From NCBI RefSeq assembly GCF_009828925.2, contig NZ_WUTY02000001.1:5052492-5116491 (forward strand): 64,000 nucleotides of DNA, in the 5' to 3' direction. Positions 53,868 to 63,164 of this stretch are shown here, one piece after another. Position 1 is the first letter of the stretch, and the number at the start of each line of letters is the position of its first letter. The notes under the pieces are model-generated. The model was not told the origin of the DNA. It was given only the letters and a program-made list of their open reading frames with translations, and did not search any database. The stretch is from Methylicorpusculum oleiharenae. GTDB lineage: Bacteria > Pseudomonadota > Gammaproteobacteria > Methylococcales > Methylomonadaceae. A program made the translations under genes and the position numbers.

Positions 53868-54095
53868 ATGACCGAAACAGTCGGATATTACAGCTATTGG
53901 GGTAAAGCCAAACCGGAAGGCGAATCCGGTCCAGCCTATCATTTGTTGCCTTATCATTGTTTGGATGTGGCGGTAACTGACCAATGGTGGAAAAATAATT
54001 CCAGATTACGCCAGCAATTTAAGCAGTTCACACAATTGGATACAGAAGAAAATGCTTATGCCTGGCTGATGTTTTTTACTGCCTCAATTATTTAA
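53868..54095 (+). pseudogene. N-terminal remnant of a type I-E-like Cas3
   Basis: A 75-aa frame with a GAGG ribosome site. It reads [20 protein letters not shown], then [34 protein letters not shown] and [13 protein letters not shown]. The Y-x-Y-WGKA...H-x-L-x-YHCLDVA opening is that of type I-E-like Cas3 (HD nuclease-helicase), where the text continues to HDLGKFD. Here the frame stops just before that motif, so it is a stub lacking the HD site. It is unrelated to the I-F Cas2-3 encoded downstream and lies 23 bp from cas1. Confidence 0.72.
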
Positions 54096-54118
54096 AAAAA
54101 CTCACCAAGAACAGCATC

Positions 54119-55066
54119 ATGGAACAACTCACCGATCTTAAAGCCATACTCCACTCCAAACGCGCCAACATCTACTACCTGGAAAAATGCCGGGTGATGC
54201 AAAAAGATGGCCGCGTACTCTATCTGACAGAAGCCAAAGACCAAAACTACTACTGGAACATTCCTATTGCCAATACAACAGTGATCTTATTAGGCACCGG
54301 CACTTCCATCACCCAGGCGGCCATGCGTATGCTGGCCAGTGCCGGAGTATTGGTAGGCTTTTGTGGCGGAGGAAGTACGCCCCTCTTTTCCGGTAGCGAG
54401 ATTGAATGGCTCACACCACAGAGCGAATATCGCCCCACCGAATACGTACAAGCCTGGCTCGGATTTTGGTTTGACGATGCCAAACGGCTTACTGTGGCCA
54501 AATCCTTTCAACAAGCACGAACTCAGTATTTACAGCGTATATGGGAAAAAGACCGCGACTTGAAAGCAGAAAACTTTTTTGTGGATGACCAAGAACTCAG
54601 CACAATCCTGAACAATTACACCAATCAAATCCCTCATGCCGAAAAAACCGGTGATTTATTACAAAAAGAAGCCCTGCTCACCAAACAACTCTACCGCTAC
54701 GCCGCTAAAGCCACCCACCTAAATGACTTTATCAGAGAACGGGAAGCCACCGACCTGGCCAACGGCTATCTAAACCACGGCAACTACCTCGCCTATGGAC
54801 TGGCTGCCACTACACTTTGGGTACTGGGCATACCGCACGGTTTCGCTGTCATGCACGGAAAAACCCGGCGCGGCGCGTTAGTGTTTGATGTCGCCGACCT
54901 CATCAAAGACTCCATCGTTCTACCCTGGGCTTTTATCTGCGCCAAAGAAAAAGCCACCGAACAAGAATTTCGCCAACAAATTCTGCAAAAGTTTACCGAA
55001 CACAAAGCCCTCGACTTCATGTTTGACCAAGTCAAACAACAAGCCATGCGGGACGACTGGTCATGA
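54119..55066 (+). CDS. cas1: CRISPR-associated endonuclease Cas1, type I-F
   Basis: Integrase that, with the Cas2 part of Cas2-3, inserts new spacers. The 315-aa protein has the Cas1 metal ligands in order: E184 (LLQKEALLTKQ), H246 (GFAVMHGKTRRGALVFD) and D257/D260 (VFDVADLIKD). The Cas1f-type N-terminal beta domain (RVLYLTEAKDQNYYWNIPIA) is present. Family length for I-F is about 325. It overlaps cas2-3 by four bases. No good ribosome site is visible before the ATG. Confidence 0.97.
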   Translation: MEQLTDLKAILHSKRANIYYLEKCRVMQKDGRVLYLTEAKDQNYYWNIPIANTTVILLGTGTSITQAAMRMLASAGVLVGFCGGGSTPLFSGSEIEWLTPQSEYRPTEYVQAWLGFWFDDAKRLTVAKSFQQARTQYLQRIWEKDRDLKAENFFVDDQELSTILNNYTNQIPHAEKTGDLLQKEALLTKQLYRYAAKATHLNDFIREREATDLANGYLNHGNYLAYGLAATTLWVLGIPHGFAVMHGKTRRGALVFDVADLIKDSIVLPWAFICAKEKATEQEFRQQILQKFTEHKALDFMFDQVKQQAMRDDWS

Positions 55067-58000
55067 TGGTCACCTTTGTCAGCCAATGCGAGAAAAAAGC
55101 ACTAACCCGCACTCGTCGTGTACTCGACGCCTTCGCCAACCGCATCGGTGATAACACCTGGCAAACAGTCATAACCGAAGACGGCCTGATTGCCGTTAAA
55201 ACCCTGCTGCGCAAAACCGCCACTAAAAATACAGCCGTGGCTTGCCATTGGCTGCGTTCCAGAAGCCGGAGCGAGTTGGTTTGGATTGTGGGGAATAGGA
55301 AGCGGTTTAATGCTGAGGGGATCGTGCCAGTGAATAGCACCGGAAAAAATTTAAGTCATCGTGAATGGGAAAAGGGTTGGCACACAACGGAAATCATTGC
55401 CATTGCCGCAGCAATTGCAGGACTATTCCATGATTTGGGCAAAGCCAATGATTTGTTTCAAGAAAAACTTAACCCAGCCAGAAAAGACAAAAAGCCTAAA
55501 AGATTCGAACCATACAGGCATGAATGGGTGTCTTTACGGATTTTTCAGGCATTTGTTAATGGAAGAAACGACCAAGAATGGCTTAAACAATTAGTAAATG
55601 TTGATGAAGATATAGAAAGCCAAGTTATACAAAAAATATTTGTCGATAATCCTGGCTCGGATACATTCAACAATCCATTCGACACCTTACCGGCATTTGC
55701 AAAGCTAGTCGCGTGGCTGGTGGTTTCTCACCATCGTTTGCCGGTTTATCCCAAGTTAGGTGAAACGGAGCCTAGCCTTGACCAGCTTGATACATGGTTA
55801 AACTACGCTTTTGACGAATCTTGGAATTCAACCAATAGCCAAAACCACGTATGGGAACAGCAGCACTTAGAAGCCAATTGGAAATTTTCCAATCGAACTC
55901 CATTGGCAAGCAAAACATGGCAAAAAAAGGCAACAGAGCTGTCAAAACGGGCTTTGACTTGTCAGGGCTTGAGCGAAGTCGATTGGTTTAACCAACCATT
56001 TGTTATGCATTTGTCACGTCTGGCCCTAATGCTCGCCGACCATCACTATTCTGCCAAAGACGCGCAAACCCGCTGGCAAGATGCCCATTACCAAGCTTTT
56101 GCCAATACCGACGAACACCGCCAACCCAAGCAAAAACTGGATGAGCACAATATTGGTGTAAGCCAGCATGCTTTTGAATTCATTATAAATTTAAGACGCT
56201 TACGGGAAGAATTGCCAACGCTTGCCGACAACAAAACGTTAACCAAAGGCCCAAAGGAAGATAAAGAGCCATGGCAAACTAAAGCCTTCCAGGCTGCTCA
56301 ACAGATTCAAAGCCAAGTTAAAGATCAAGGCTTTTTCGGCATCAATATGGCTTCGACTGGAAAAGGCAAAACCTTGGCGAACGCCAGAATTATGTATGGT
56401 TTAGCTGACGAGTCGGAAGGCTGCCGCTTTAGTGTAGCCTTAGGCTTACGGACATTGACTTTACAAACAGGTGAAGCCCTGCAAGAACGCTTAGAGCTCG
56501 ATAAAACGGACATTGCCACGCTGATTGGATCACAGGCTATTCTGCGTCTAAACCAAATCAACCAAGGCAAACAAAATGAGGACGATCCATTTGCCATGCG
56601 CGGTAGCGAAAGCTTGGAGTGGGGGTTGGATGATGACGGTTTCGATGTGATTTATGGCACCGAACTTTACGAAGGCCAACTGGAAAAGTGGTTCCCAAAT
56701 AATCGAAAAGCCAAAAAACTGTTACATGCTCCTATATTAGTCAGCACTATCGACCACTTAACGCCTGCAACCGAAGGCGTTCGAGGCGGCAGGCAAATTG
56801 TACCAATGTTGCGCCTACTTACATCCGACTTGGTTTTAGATGAACCAGACGAATTTGATTTGAATGACTTGCCAGCCTTGGCTCGATTGGTGAATTGGGC
56901 TGGTATGTTGGGCGCAAAAGTATTGTTATCTACGGCAACTATGCCGCCTGCATTGGCTTATGCCTTATTTGAAGCCTACCAAGAAGGGCGGAAAGCATTT
57001 AATGCCGCCACCAATCAATCAATTACACCAAAATCCGTTGTGTGCGCGTGGTTTGATGAGTTCAGTGTACAGACATCAGAACAGGAAAACATTCAGAGCT
57101 TTATCAAAGCGCATGATGAATTCATTCAAAAACGCATTACCAAGCTCGCTCAGGATAATTTAATTTTTCGTAAAGCAAAATTGTTGGCAATTGCTGCGAC
57201 AGCCGATTTACAGCCACTTGACACGATGAGTATAGTAATCCGGCAGGGCATGATGGACTTACACCGAGGCCATCATCAACAACACGCATCCGGTAAAAAC
57301 ATCTCTCTCGGTTTGGTACGCATAGCCAATATCAACCCATTAGTGGCAATTGCCAGATTGCTGTATGCCAATCCTGCACCGGAAAATTTCCGTATCCATT
57401 ACTGCGTTTATCACAGCCAGTATCCATTGGCGCAACGAGCATTCATTGAAAGCAGATTAGACCAAGCTCTCAACCGCAAAGACCCAGAAGCCATTTGGAA
57501 TTGCTCCGAAATTCAACATGCCTTAAGCCATTATCCAGAACAAAATCAGCTTTTTGTGGTATTGGCAACATCGGTGGCGGAAGTCGGGCGTGACCACGAT
57601 TACGATTGGGCGATTGCCGAACCTAGTTCCATGCGCTCAATTATTCAAATAGCTGGACGCATACAGCGCCATCGTAAGCAAACACCTGAAACAGAGAATT
57701 TTTATATTCTGGCTAAAAACTATAGGGCTCTTAAAAACAAAGATGACAACAAAATGGCCTTTGTAAATCCAGGATTTGAATCAGAACACCGAATAGTGAA
57801 GCCAAAAGATTTAGCAGAAATTCTACTAGAAACTCAATTTTCAACTCCGAATGCCATTCCTAGTATCCAGCGACCTAAAAAATGGAAAGAAACCTCACCA
57901 TTTTTAAACCTAGTGACGCTAGAACAAATTGCCTACCGCCAAAAGTTATTTGAAAATACAGATAACAAAGGTCCTGCTAATTTATGGTGGCAAAACCAAG

Positions 58001-58368
58001 TTACATGGTGCGCCGAAATCCAGCGCAAGCAACCTTTTAGGGCTTCTTCACCTGACCAAGCGTATAGCCTTTATCTTGCAGAAGAAGAGGACGAACCCGT
58101 TTGGAAAATCAAAAACGAGAACGTTAATCCCATTAAATATGAAATCGTATCGGATATTACAAATATTGATGTAACGCCAGTCCAAGGCAATCAACCTTGG
58201 TTTGTCTTCAATATTCAAGATCAATACGGAAATTTAGCAGAACAACTAGAAAAGCCTTTGAAATATATCAGCTATTGTTTCGGCGAAATACGCCTGCCGG
58301 ACTATGAAAATCAAATAAATGAATGGTATTACTCCCCAATGCTTGGGGTTTTTAAAGAAATTTTATAG
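55063..58368 (+). CDS. cas3f: Cas2-Cas3 fusion (type I-F Cas3, HD nuclease-helicase)
   Basis: Unwinds and degrades target DNA, and its Cas2 part acts with Cas1 in adaptation. The 1101-aa protein begins with a Cas2 domain (MMVTFVSQCEKKALTRTRRV). The HD nuclease site is GLFHDLGKANDLFQEKL with the following histidines in WLVVSHHRLPVYP. Walker A is NMASTGKGKTLAN, the DEAD-type motif is VLDEPDEFDL, then LLSTATMPP, and motif VI is IIQIAGRIQRHRK. All catalytic motifs seem intact. P. aeruginosa Cas3 is 1076 aa. Overlaps cas1 by four bases. Confidence 0.97.
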   Translation: MMVTFVSQCEKKALTRTRRVLDAFANRIGDNTWQTVITEDGLIAVKTLLRKTATKNTAVACHWLRSRSRSELVWIVGNRKRFNAEGIVPVNSTGKNLSHREWEKGWHTTEIIAIAAAIAGLFHDLGKANDLFQEKLNPARKDKKPKRFEPYRHEWVSLRIFQAFVNGRNDQEWLKQLVNVDEDIESQVIQKIFVDNPGSDTFNNPFDTLPAFAKLVAWLVVSHHRLPVYPKLGETEPSLDQLDTWLNYAFDESWNSTNSQNHVWEQQHLEANWKFSNRTPLASKTWQKKATELSKRALTCQGLSEVDWFNQPFVMHLSRLALMLADHHYSAKDAQTRWQDAHYQAFANTDEHRQPKQKLDEHNIGVSQHAFEFIINLRRLREELPTLADNKTLTKGPKEDKEPWQTKAFQAAQQIQSQVKDQGFFGINMASTGKGKTLANARIMYGLADESEGCRFSVALGLRTLTLQTGEALQERLELDKTDIATLIGSQAILRLNQINQGKQNEDDPFAMRGSESLEWGLDDDGFDVIYGTELYEGQLEKWFPNNRKAKKLLHAPILVSTIDHLTPATEGVRGGRQIVPMLRLLTSDLVLDEPDEFDLNDLPALARLVNWAGMLGAKVLLSTATMPPALAYALFEAYQEGRKAFNAATNQSITPKSVVCAWFDEFSVQTSEQENIQSFIKAHDEFIQKRITKLAQDNLIFRKAKLLAIAATADLQPLDTMSIVIRQGMMDLHRGHHQQHASGKNISLGLVRIANINPLVAIARLLYANPAPENFRIHYCVYHSQYPLAQRAFIESRLDQALNRKDPEAIWNCSEIQHALSHYPEQNQLFVVLATSVAEVGRDHDYDWAIAEPSSMRSIIQIAGRIQRHRKQTPETENFYILAKNYRALKNKDDNKMAFVNPGFESEHRIVKPKDLAEILLETQFSTPNAIPSIQRPKKWKETSPFLNLVTLEQIAYRQKLFENTDNKGPANLWWQNQVTWCAEIQRKQPFRASSPDQAYSLYLAEEEDEPVWKIKNENVNPIKYEIVSDITNIDVTPVQGNQPWFVFNIQDQYGNLAEQLEKPLKYISYCFGEIRLPDYENQINEWYYSPMLGVFKEIL

Positions 58369-58378
58369 AGGATATTTA

Positions 58379-60055
58379 ATGGAAAATCCACAAAAAATAA
58401 TTGAAGATTTTTTTATCGAAAAAACTCAAGACTCAGTAGCAGCAGGTTTTGAAGAAATTCTTAAGCCTATAAGGGATAAGAAAAATAACCATAAACACAA
58501 AGATCAGTTAGAAAAATATACTAAGGAATACGATGCCTTTGAATCAAACCAATGGATGCGTAAGAAACTCGATAAGCTGGTAGTTATTTTTGGTGCTGAT
58601 GAAAGGATATCTGAATTACTTCAGCAAGCTATAGATTTATATCAAAACTCCTCTGACCACAATGAATTAAAAACAAATCTTGCCGCGCAATTTAAATCCT
58701 TAAAAAAAGAGGTGAATAAATCTCATATTTCCGAGCAAGATAAAAAGTATTTTCAAAAAATTGAGGGTGATAAACTTCAAACGGATAAAATCAGAAAAAA
58801 TCAACGGTTACTTGAAAGATTGGCTGTCGTTGACGATAAAATCGCCAGCGCAATTAGTGGGGCAAAAGAAACTGCTCAAGAAAAATATCAACGAAATACA
58901 TGGATTAACGATGCGGCACAAAAGGCCAGTGAAGTTAGTGTTGGTATGACCCATATTGCAAAACTGACTCATTCCAGCACGAAAGCCTCAAATATAAATG
59001 CTACAGCGTTATACAAAAATTCTTCTAAGCCCTTAGTTATCACTGTTAATTGTTCAAAAGAAATAAAAAAAGATTTTGCTTATTCAACAGCCGCTTACGC
59101 TCAGATTGCAGAGTTCTTGCAATTAATTGGAAAAGAAATCTGCATAAATCCAACCTTGTTAAAACCATATGCTCAAGACGATAACCAGCTAATGGATTGG
59201 CAAGAGCAATTTAGTTTAGCTTTTAACGAAAAAAACAAATCCAGTCATATTCTGGCTAAGCAAGTTTATTTTCCTTTAACTTCAGTAACCGACTATCACT
59301 TATTAGCCCCACTGATTTCATCATCTCTAGCGCAAGTCATTTATAACCGAATTTGGGAAGCACGCCGAAAAGACACACCCGTAAATAAGGCTAGAGCTGA
59401 TGAAACTTTCAGTTCAGAAATAGCTAGGTCGTTTCATAGAACCGCCGTCTTAAAAGCCACACAAACTAATCATCAAAATGTTTCCAATTTAAATGGAAAG
59501 CGCTCGGGACAACTAATTTTGCTGCCAGCCGTTCCACCACAATGGCAAACCCAAACCAAGCCGCCCATTCATTTAAAAACTATATTTAATAAACAACTTG
59601 CTAACCAAGCCAAAGAACCGCTGACAGAACTCAAGAATTTATTGTTAGCCATTAAGGCCAACAAACTCAGTGTAAATCTTCAGCGTAAGCAAATTATTCG
59701 TAACCATCTAGCGGATATTGCCGAAGTGGTGCTCGATTATGCAAGACAAGTTCAAAGACTTAAAGAGTATTCGGGATGGTCGCAAGAATCGAAATTGCCA
59801 GTACATCAACAATATTGGCTTGACCCTTTAAGACCGGAAGAAGAATTTCAAACCGCGAAAACTACGCTCGATTGGTCAAGTGACGTGATTGTCGATTTTT
59901 CCAAATGGGTTAACCGGCATATAAAACACAAACAACTCACACTAGGCGCTACACACGAAAAACAGTGGCAAAAACTGTTTTTGCCCTTATTGCGCGAATT
60001 TAATGCCATTGCTGAAGTGGATTTAGAAACCAACACAGAGGAGGTGGGAGCATGA
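58379..60055 (+). CDS. csy1: Csy1 (Cas8f), type I-F effector large subunit
   Basis: Large subunit of the I-F Cascade-like Csy complex; binds the crRNA 5' handle with Csy2 and recognises the PAM. 558 aa from the ATG at 58379 (MENPQKIIEDFFIEKTQDSV), with AGAGGA ahead. An in-frame ATG at 58319 lies inside cas3f and is rejected. It is clearly longer than P. aeruginosa Csy1 (434 aa). The conserved C-terminal part includes LPAVPPQWQTQTKPP and YWLDPLRPEEEF, and the N-terminal region is charged and helical. It overlaps csy2 by four bases. Confidence 0.9.
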   Translation: MENPQKIIEDFFIEKTQDSVAAGFEEILKPIRDKKNNHKHKDQLEKYTKEYDAFESNQWMRKKLDKLVVIFGADERISELLQQAIDLYQNSSDHNELKTNLAAQFKSLKKEVNKSHISEQDKKYFQKIEGDKLQTDKIRKNQRLLERLAVVDDKIASAISGAKETAQEKYQRNTWINDAAQKASEVSVGMTHIAKLTHSSTKASNINATALYKNSSKPLVITVNCSKEIKKDFAYSTAAYAQIAEFLQLIGKEICINPTLLKPYAQDDNQLMDWQEQFSLAFNEKNKSSHILAKQVYFPLTSVTDYHLLAPLISSSLAQVIYNRIWEARRKDTPVNKARADETFSSEIARSFHRTAVLKATQTNHQNVSNLNGKRSGQLILLPAVPPQWQTQTKPPIHLKTIFNKQLANQAKEPLTELKNLLLAIKANKLSVNLQRKQIIRNHLADIAEVVLDYARQVQRLKEYSGWSQESKLPVHQQYWLDPLRPEEEFQTAKTTLDWSSDVIVDFSKWVNRHIKHKQLTLGATHEKQWQKLFLPLLREFNAIAEVDLETNTEEVGA

Positions 60056-61068
60056 GTAATGCCTACATCGTTTTTGAGCGTATCAGTGTCCACGATGCCA
60101 ATTGCATTGCCGGATTTACCTATGGCTTTCCGGCGATAACGCATTTTTTAGGTTTTGGTCATGCCTTATCCAGAAAACTAACGGTCAGTCAGTCTGTGAC
60201 TTTGCAAGGTTGCGCCGTCATTTGCCACCAGCACCAAATACACGCCTATCAACCTAAAGGCTTCGGCGATTATGTCTTTGCCCAAAGCAAAAATCCGCCG
60301 ACTACCAGAGCTAAAGCTAAAGAAACGCCCCCTATTATCGAAGAAGGCAAAATGGATATGACGGTTTCCTTAGTGATGGCTTGTCCTGATTTGAAGGTAA
60401 GCCGAACGGCTGAAATTAACGCCTTAGCGCAAACCATCAAGAATTTGGCATATCAACATCGCTTGGCAGGTGGTTCGATTCACCACATTGAAGCTATCCA
60501 TGTACTCAATATGGATCAGCAAAAATTATCAAAAAAACTTAAACGCTTGCTACTGCCTGGGTTTGTGCTGATGGATCGCTCCGATTTGTTAGCCAGCCAT
60601 TATCAGAACTTAAAGCAAGAAAAATCGGATGTAGAGTTAATGGATGCTTGGCTGGATTTTTCCGCCCTTAAATATCAAGCCAAACCCAAACTTAAAGAAA
60701 ACGAACTCGAGCCTACCGATACAACCGAAGCAGAATGGCTACGAATGGACAAACCCGCCAAAGGCTGGCTTGTACCCATCACCAACGGTTACAAAGCGAT
60801 AAGCCAAGTTTATCCCGCAGGTGACGTGGCTAACACACGCGATTTCACCACGCCCGTTTGCTTTGTAGAAGCCGCGCACAGCATAGGTGAATGGCGCAGC
60901 TTGCACCGTATCCAACAAGTGTCAGACATGCTGTGGCATTACCGCCACGATCAAGATTGGTATTTATGCCATCAAGGTAAACAGGCAGAACCCGAACCAG
61001 CAACCAATGAATTAGAAGAAGTTGCTGACGATGATTTTGAAGACGATTTTTTGAGTTCACTTAACTAA
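60052..61068 (+). CDS. csy2: Csy2 (Cas5f), type I-F effector subunit
   Basis: Cas5-type subunit capping the 5' end of the crRNA beside Csy1. The 338-aa protein has the family opening MSNAYIVFERISVHDANCI, then GFTYGFPAITHFLGFGHALS and the basic VTLQGCAVICHQHQIHAYQP. The tail is acidic (EEVADDDFEDDFLSSLN). P. aeruginosa Csy2 is 327 aa. 11 bp separate it from csy3. Confidence 0.94.
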   Translation: MSNAYIVFERISVHDANCIAGFTYGFPAITHFLGFGHALSRKLTVSQSVTLQGCAVICHQHQIHAYQPKGFGDYVFAQSKNPPTTRAKAKETPPIIEEGKMDMTVSLVMACPDLKVSRTAEINALAQTIKNLAYQHRLAGGSIHHIEAIHVLNMDQQKLSKKLKRLLLPGFVLMDRSDLLASHYQNLKQEKSDVELMDAWLDFSALKYQAKPKLKENELEPTDTTEAEWLRMDKPAKGWLVPITNGYKAISQVYPAGDVANTRDFTTPVCFVEAAHSIGEWRSLHRIQQVSDMLWHYRHDQDWYLCHQGKQAEPEPATNELEEVADDDFEDDFLSSLN

Positions 61069-61079
61069 GGAGAAAGACG

Positions 61080-62078
61080 ATGGCTGAAAAAACAACTAAA
61101 TCGACCGTACTATCGCTACCATCGGTACTGGCATTTAGCCGTAAACTGGAAGTGTCTGATGCATTAATGGCATCGGGCTTGTGGTCCGACATCGACAAGT
61201 CCGATAAATGGCAACCGATTGCCTTGCATGAAAAAAGAAACCGCGCTACTCATAGTCAATTTGGTGCTAAAGATGACGACAAATCAAAGCCCAATCTTTC
61301 TTGGGGTGACGATGCCACCCTACCGCATGATGTTGATACCTTACGTGTCAAATTTACATTAAAAGTTTTGGGACAGCTTGAAGAACCGACAGCCTGTAAC
61401 ACGCCAGCGTTTGAAGAAAAGGTGACTGATATTGTGGCGGCCTATCGTATCGAACATGAATTTAAAGAATTAGCTCTCCGGTATGCCAATAACATTGTGA
61501 ATGGACGGTTTTTATGGCGTAACCGTGTTGGTGCCGAGTCTATCAGTATTGAAATAAAACACGGCGAAAGGCGCTGGCTATTTGATGCCTACGACTACCT
61601 TCTTAATCAATTCAGAGCATTACCCGATGAAAGTAACCATCCTTTTGCCCAATTGGTTTCAACAATCCAAAGCGGTTTGCAAGGCGACGGTTTTGAGTAC
61701 TTAGAAATAACTGCATTCTCTAAACTTGGATCAGGTCAGCATGTATTTCCATCACAAGAAATGGTCATGAATCCGCCAAAAGATCAAAAAACGAAGTTTT
61801 TATTTCAATTAAATGGTTGTGCCGGTATGCACTCCGAAAAAATCGGCAATGCCTTGCGGACTATCGACACATGGTACACAGACGACTGTAATGTAAAAGC
61901 TATTGCCATCGAGCCGTATGGTTCGGTTACATCTCGTGGAGAAGCCTACCGCATTTCAAAAAATGATTTTTATACCTTATTCATTAAATGGCTGAAAGAA
62001 GGCGAGATTCCCGCCGAACAGCAGCATTATGTTATTGCGACGCTGATTCGCGGGGGTGTCTTTGGGGGTAATGAGTAA
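61080..62078 (+). CDS. csy3: Csy3 (Cas7f), type I-F backbone subunit
   Basis: RRM-fold subunit that polymerises along the spacer part of crRNA. The 332-aa protein has the family opening SVLAFSRKLEVSDALMASG, central NIVNGRFLWRNRVGAESISI, the FSKLGSGQHVFPSQEMVMNP segment and the C-terminal GGVFGGNE. The P. aeruginosa protein is 342 aa. An AAGGAGAAAGACG ribosome site precedes the ATG. Confidence 0.96.
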   Translation: MAEKTTKSTVLSLPSVLAFSRKLEVSDALMASGLWSDIDKSDKWQPIALHEKRNRATHSQFGAKDDDKSKPNLSWGDDATLPHDVDTLRVKFTLKVLGQLEEPTACNTPAFEEKVTDIVAAYRIEHEFKELALRYANNIVNGRFLWRNRVGAESISIEIKHGERRWLFDAYDYLLNQFRALPDESNHPFAQLVSTIQSGLQGDGFEYLEITAFSKLGSGQHVFPSQEMVMNPPKDQKTKFLFQLNGCAGMHSEKIGNALRTIDTWYTDDCNVKAIAIEPYGSVTSRGEAYRISKNDFYTLFIKWLKEGEIPAEQQHYVIATLIRGGVFGGNE

Positions 62079-62666
62079 ATGATGAATTATTATCAGGAAC
62101 TATCGTTATTACCCCAAGATGAAGTCCCTATCCATTTCCTCTGGTCAAAAGTCTTCCAGCAAATCCATTTGGGATTGGTCGAGATACAGGATGATCAGGG
62201 ATGCGTGCCGATTGGTGTCTCGTTTCCTGAATATGTAACGGGGCAAAAATTCAGCATATTGGGCGACAAATTGCGGTTGTTTGCTATAGACGAAATGACA
62301 CTCGCTCGATTTGATGTCGCCAAATGGTTGGCTCGTTTGAGCGACTACGTCCATTGGACCGGCATTCGCCCCGTGCCGGAAAAAATTACGGCTTACGCCT
62401 TTTTTCAACGAGAACAGCCCAAAACCAGCAAAGAGCGTTTAGCCAGGCGCTATGCAAAAAGGCATCACATCGACTATGACTCGGCGTATCAACGCTATAG
62501 CGAAATGCCTCATAAAAGCATTGCGACACCCTTTATCCGTCTTAAAAGCTTGAGTGGAAACCAGGAGTTTTGTCTCTGGATTAAAAAATCCACGACTACC
62601 GAGTCCACTGGCACGACATTCAGCAGCTATGGTTTAAGTGCTGTTTCAACCGTGCCTGATTTTTGA
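62079..62666 (+). CDS. cas6f: CRISPR RNA endonuclease Cas6f (Csy4)
   Basis: Cuts pre-crRNA at the 3' base of the repeat stem-loop and stays bound as the Csy complex head. The 195-aa protein has the catalytic-type histidine in FQQIHLGLVEIQ (H30), GVSFPEY and the arginine-rich helix ERLARRYAKRHHIDYDSAYQ that grips the stem. The matching stem CTGCC/GGCAG is in the array's repeats. It is joined to csy3 at TAAATG. The last cas gene. Confidence 0.95.
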   Translation: MMNYYQELSLLPQDEVPIHFLWSKVFQQIHLGLVEIQDDQGCVPIGVSFPEYVTGQKFSILGDKLRLFAIDEMTLARFDVAKWLARLSDYVHWTGIRPVPEKITAYAFFQREQPKTSKERLARRYAKRHHIDYDSAYQRYSEMPHKSIATPFIRLKSLSGNQEFCLWIKKSTTTESTGTTFSSYGLSAVSTVPDF

Positions 62667-62695
62667 TCCATTTTCTTTCGCGGCATAATGCGGCA

Positions 62696-62741
62696 AAATC
62701 CCGCTCACCCCATAAGCTGCCGAATGGGGTGAACGGGATTT
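62696..62741 (+). terminator. long hairpin after cas6f
   Basis: Two nearly perfect 18-base arms with a 10-base loop directly downstream of the cas6f stop. Its symmetry would serve either direction. There is no T-tract, so termination is likely but unproven. Confidence 0.45.
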
Positions 62742-63035
62742 ACAACTTTACAGACTTGATTTGGCTTCACTCAACCCGCGTGTATTTTAGTAGGTGGAGG
62801 TAATGTAGCTGACACAAAAGTCATCAGCCGGATTCCTAGAGTATTTGGACTCATCAATAACAGATTATCCTTTTACGGTAAGTCCATAAAGGAACCACTC
62901 ATTCCCGATAGTCACTTAGCAATTCGTGACACCTCGCCCTCGCCGTATTGAAATTTAGGAAAATTTACTGCATGTATTAGGCAAGCGAGATGCTGGCTGA
63001 TTATATAAACACAAAATCAAACTGACCGGTTTCGA

Positions 63036-63164
63036 CCCAAGTTTTTTAGGCTCTTTAACAACATAGAAAAATCAATCAGTTACAATTGATCAAAAAATAA
63101 TGGTCAAAACAAGAATTTCCAGCTAAGTACTTGTTGCCATTATTTTTTTGTTCTTTATACTTCA
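63036..63164 (+). promoter_or_regulatory. type I-F CRISPR leader with IHF-like site
   Basis: AT-rich DNA directly upstream of the first repeat. It includes ACCCAAGTTTTTTAGGCTCT, the kind of T-rich stretch seen in type I-F leaders. At 63070-63082 AATCAATCAGTTA fits the IHF consensus WATCAANNNNTTR exactly; IHF is used in spacer integration in other I-F systems. The leader-proximal first spacer is therefore the newest. Confidence 0.6.

Larger units (their letters stand above)
62667..63164. other. region between cas6f and the array, with leader
   Basis: About 500 bp. At 62696-62741 a strong stem (18-bp arms, AAATCCCGCTCACCCCAT against ATGGGGTGAACGGGATTT, one mismatch, 10-base loop) probably ends the cas mRNA although no T-run follows. 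The rest is AT-rich, ending in the leader. Between 62760 and 63020 there is no supported gene. Confidence 0.5.
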
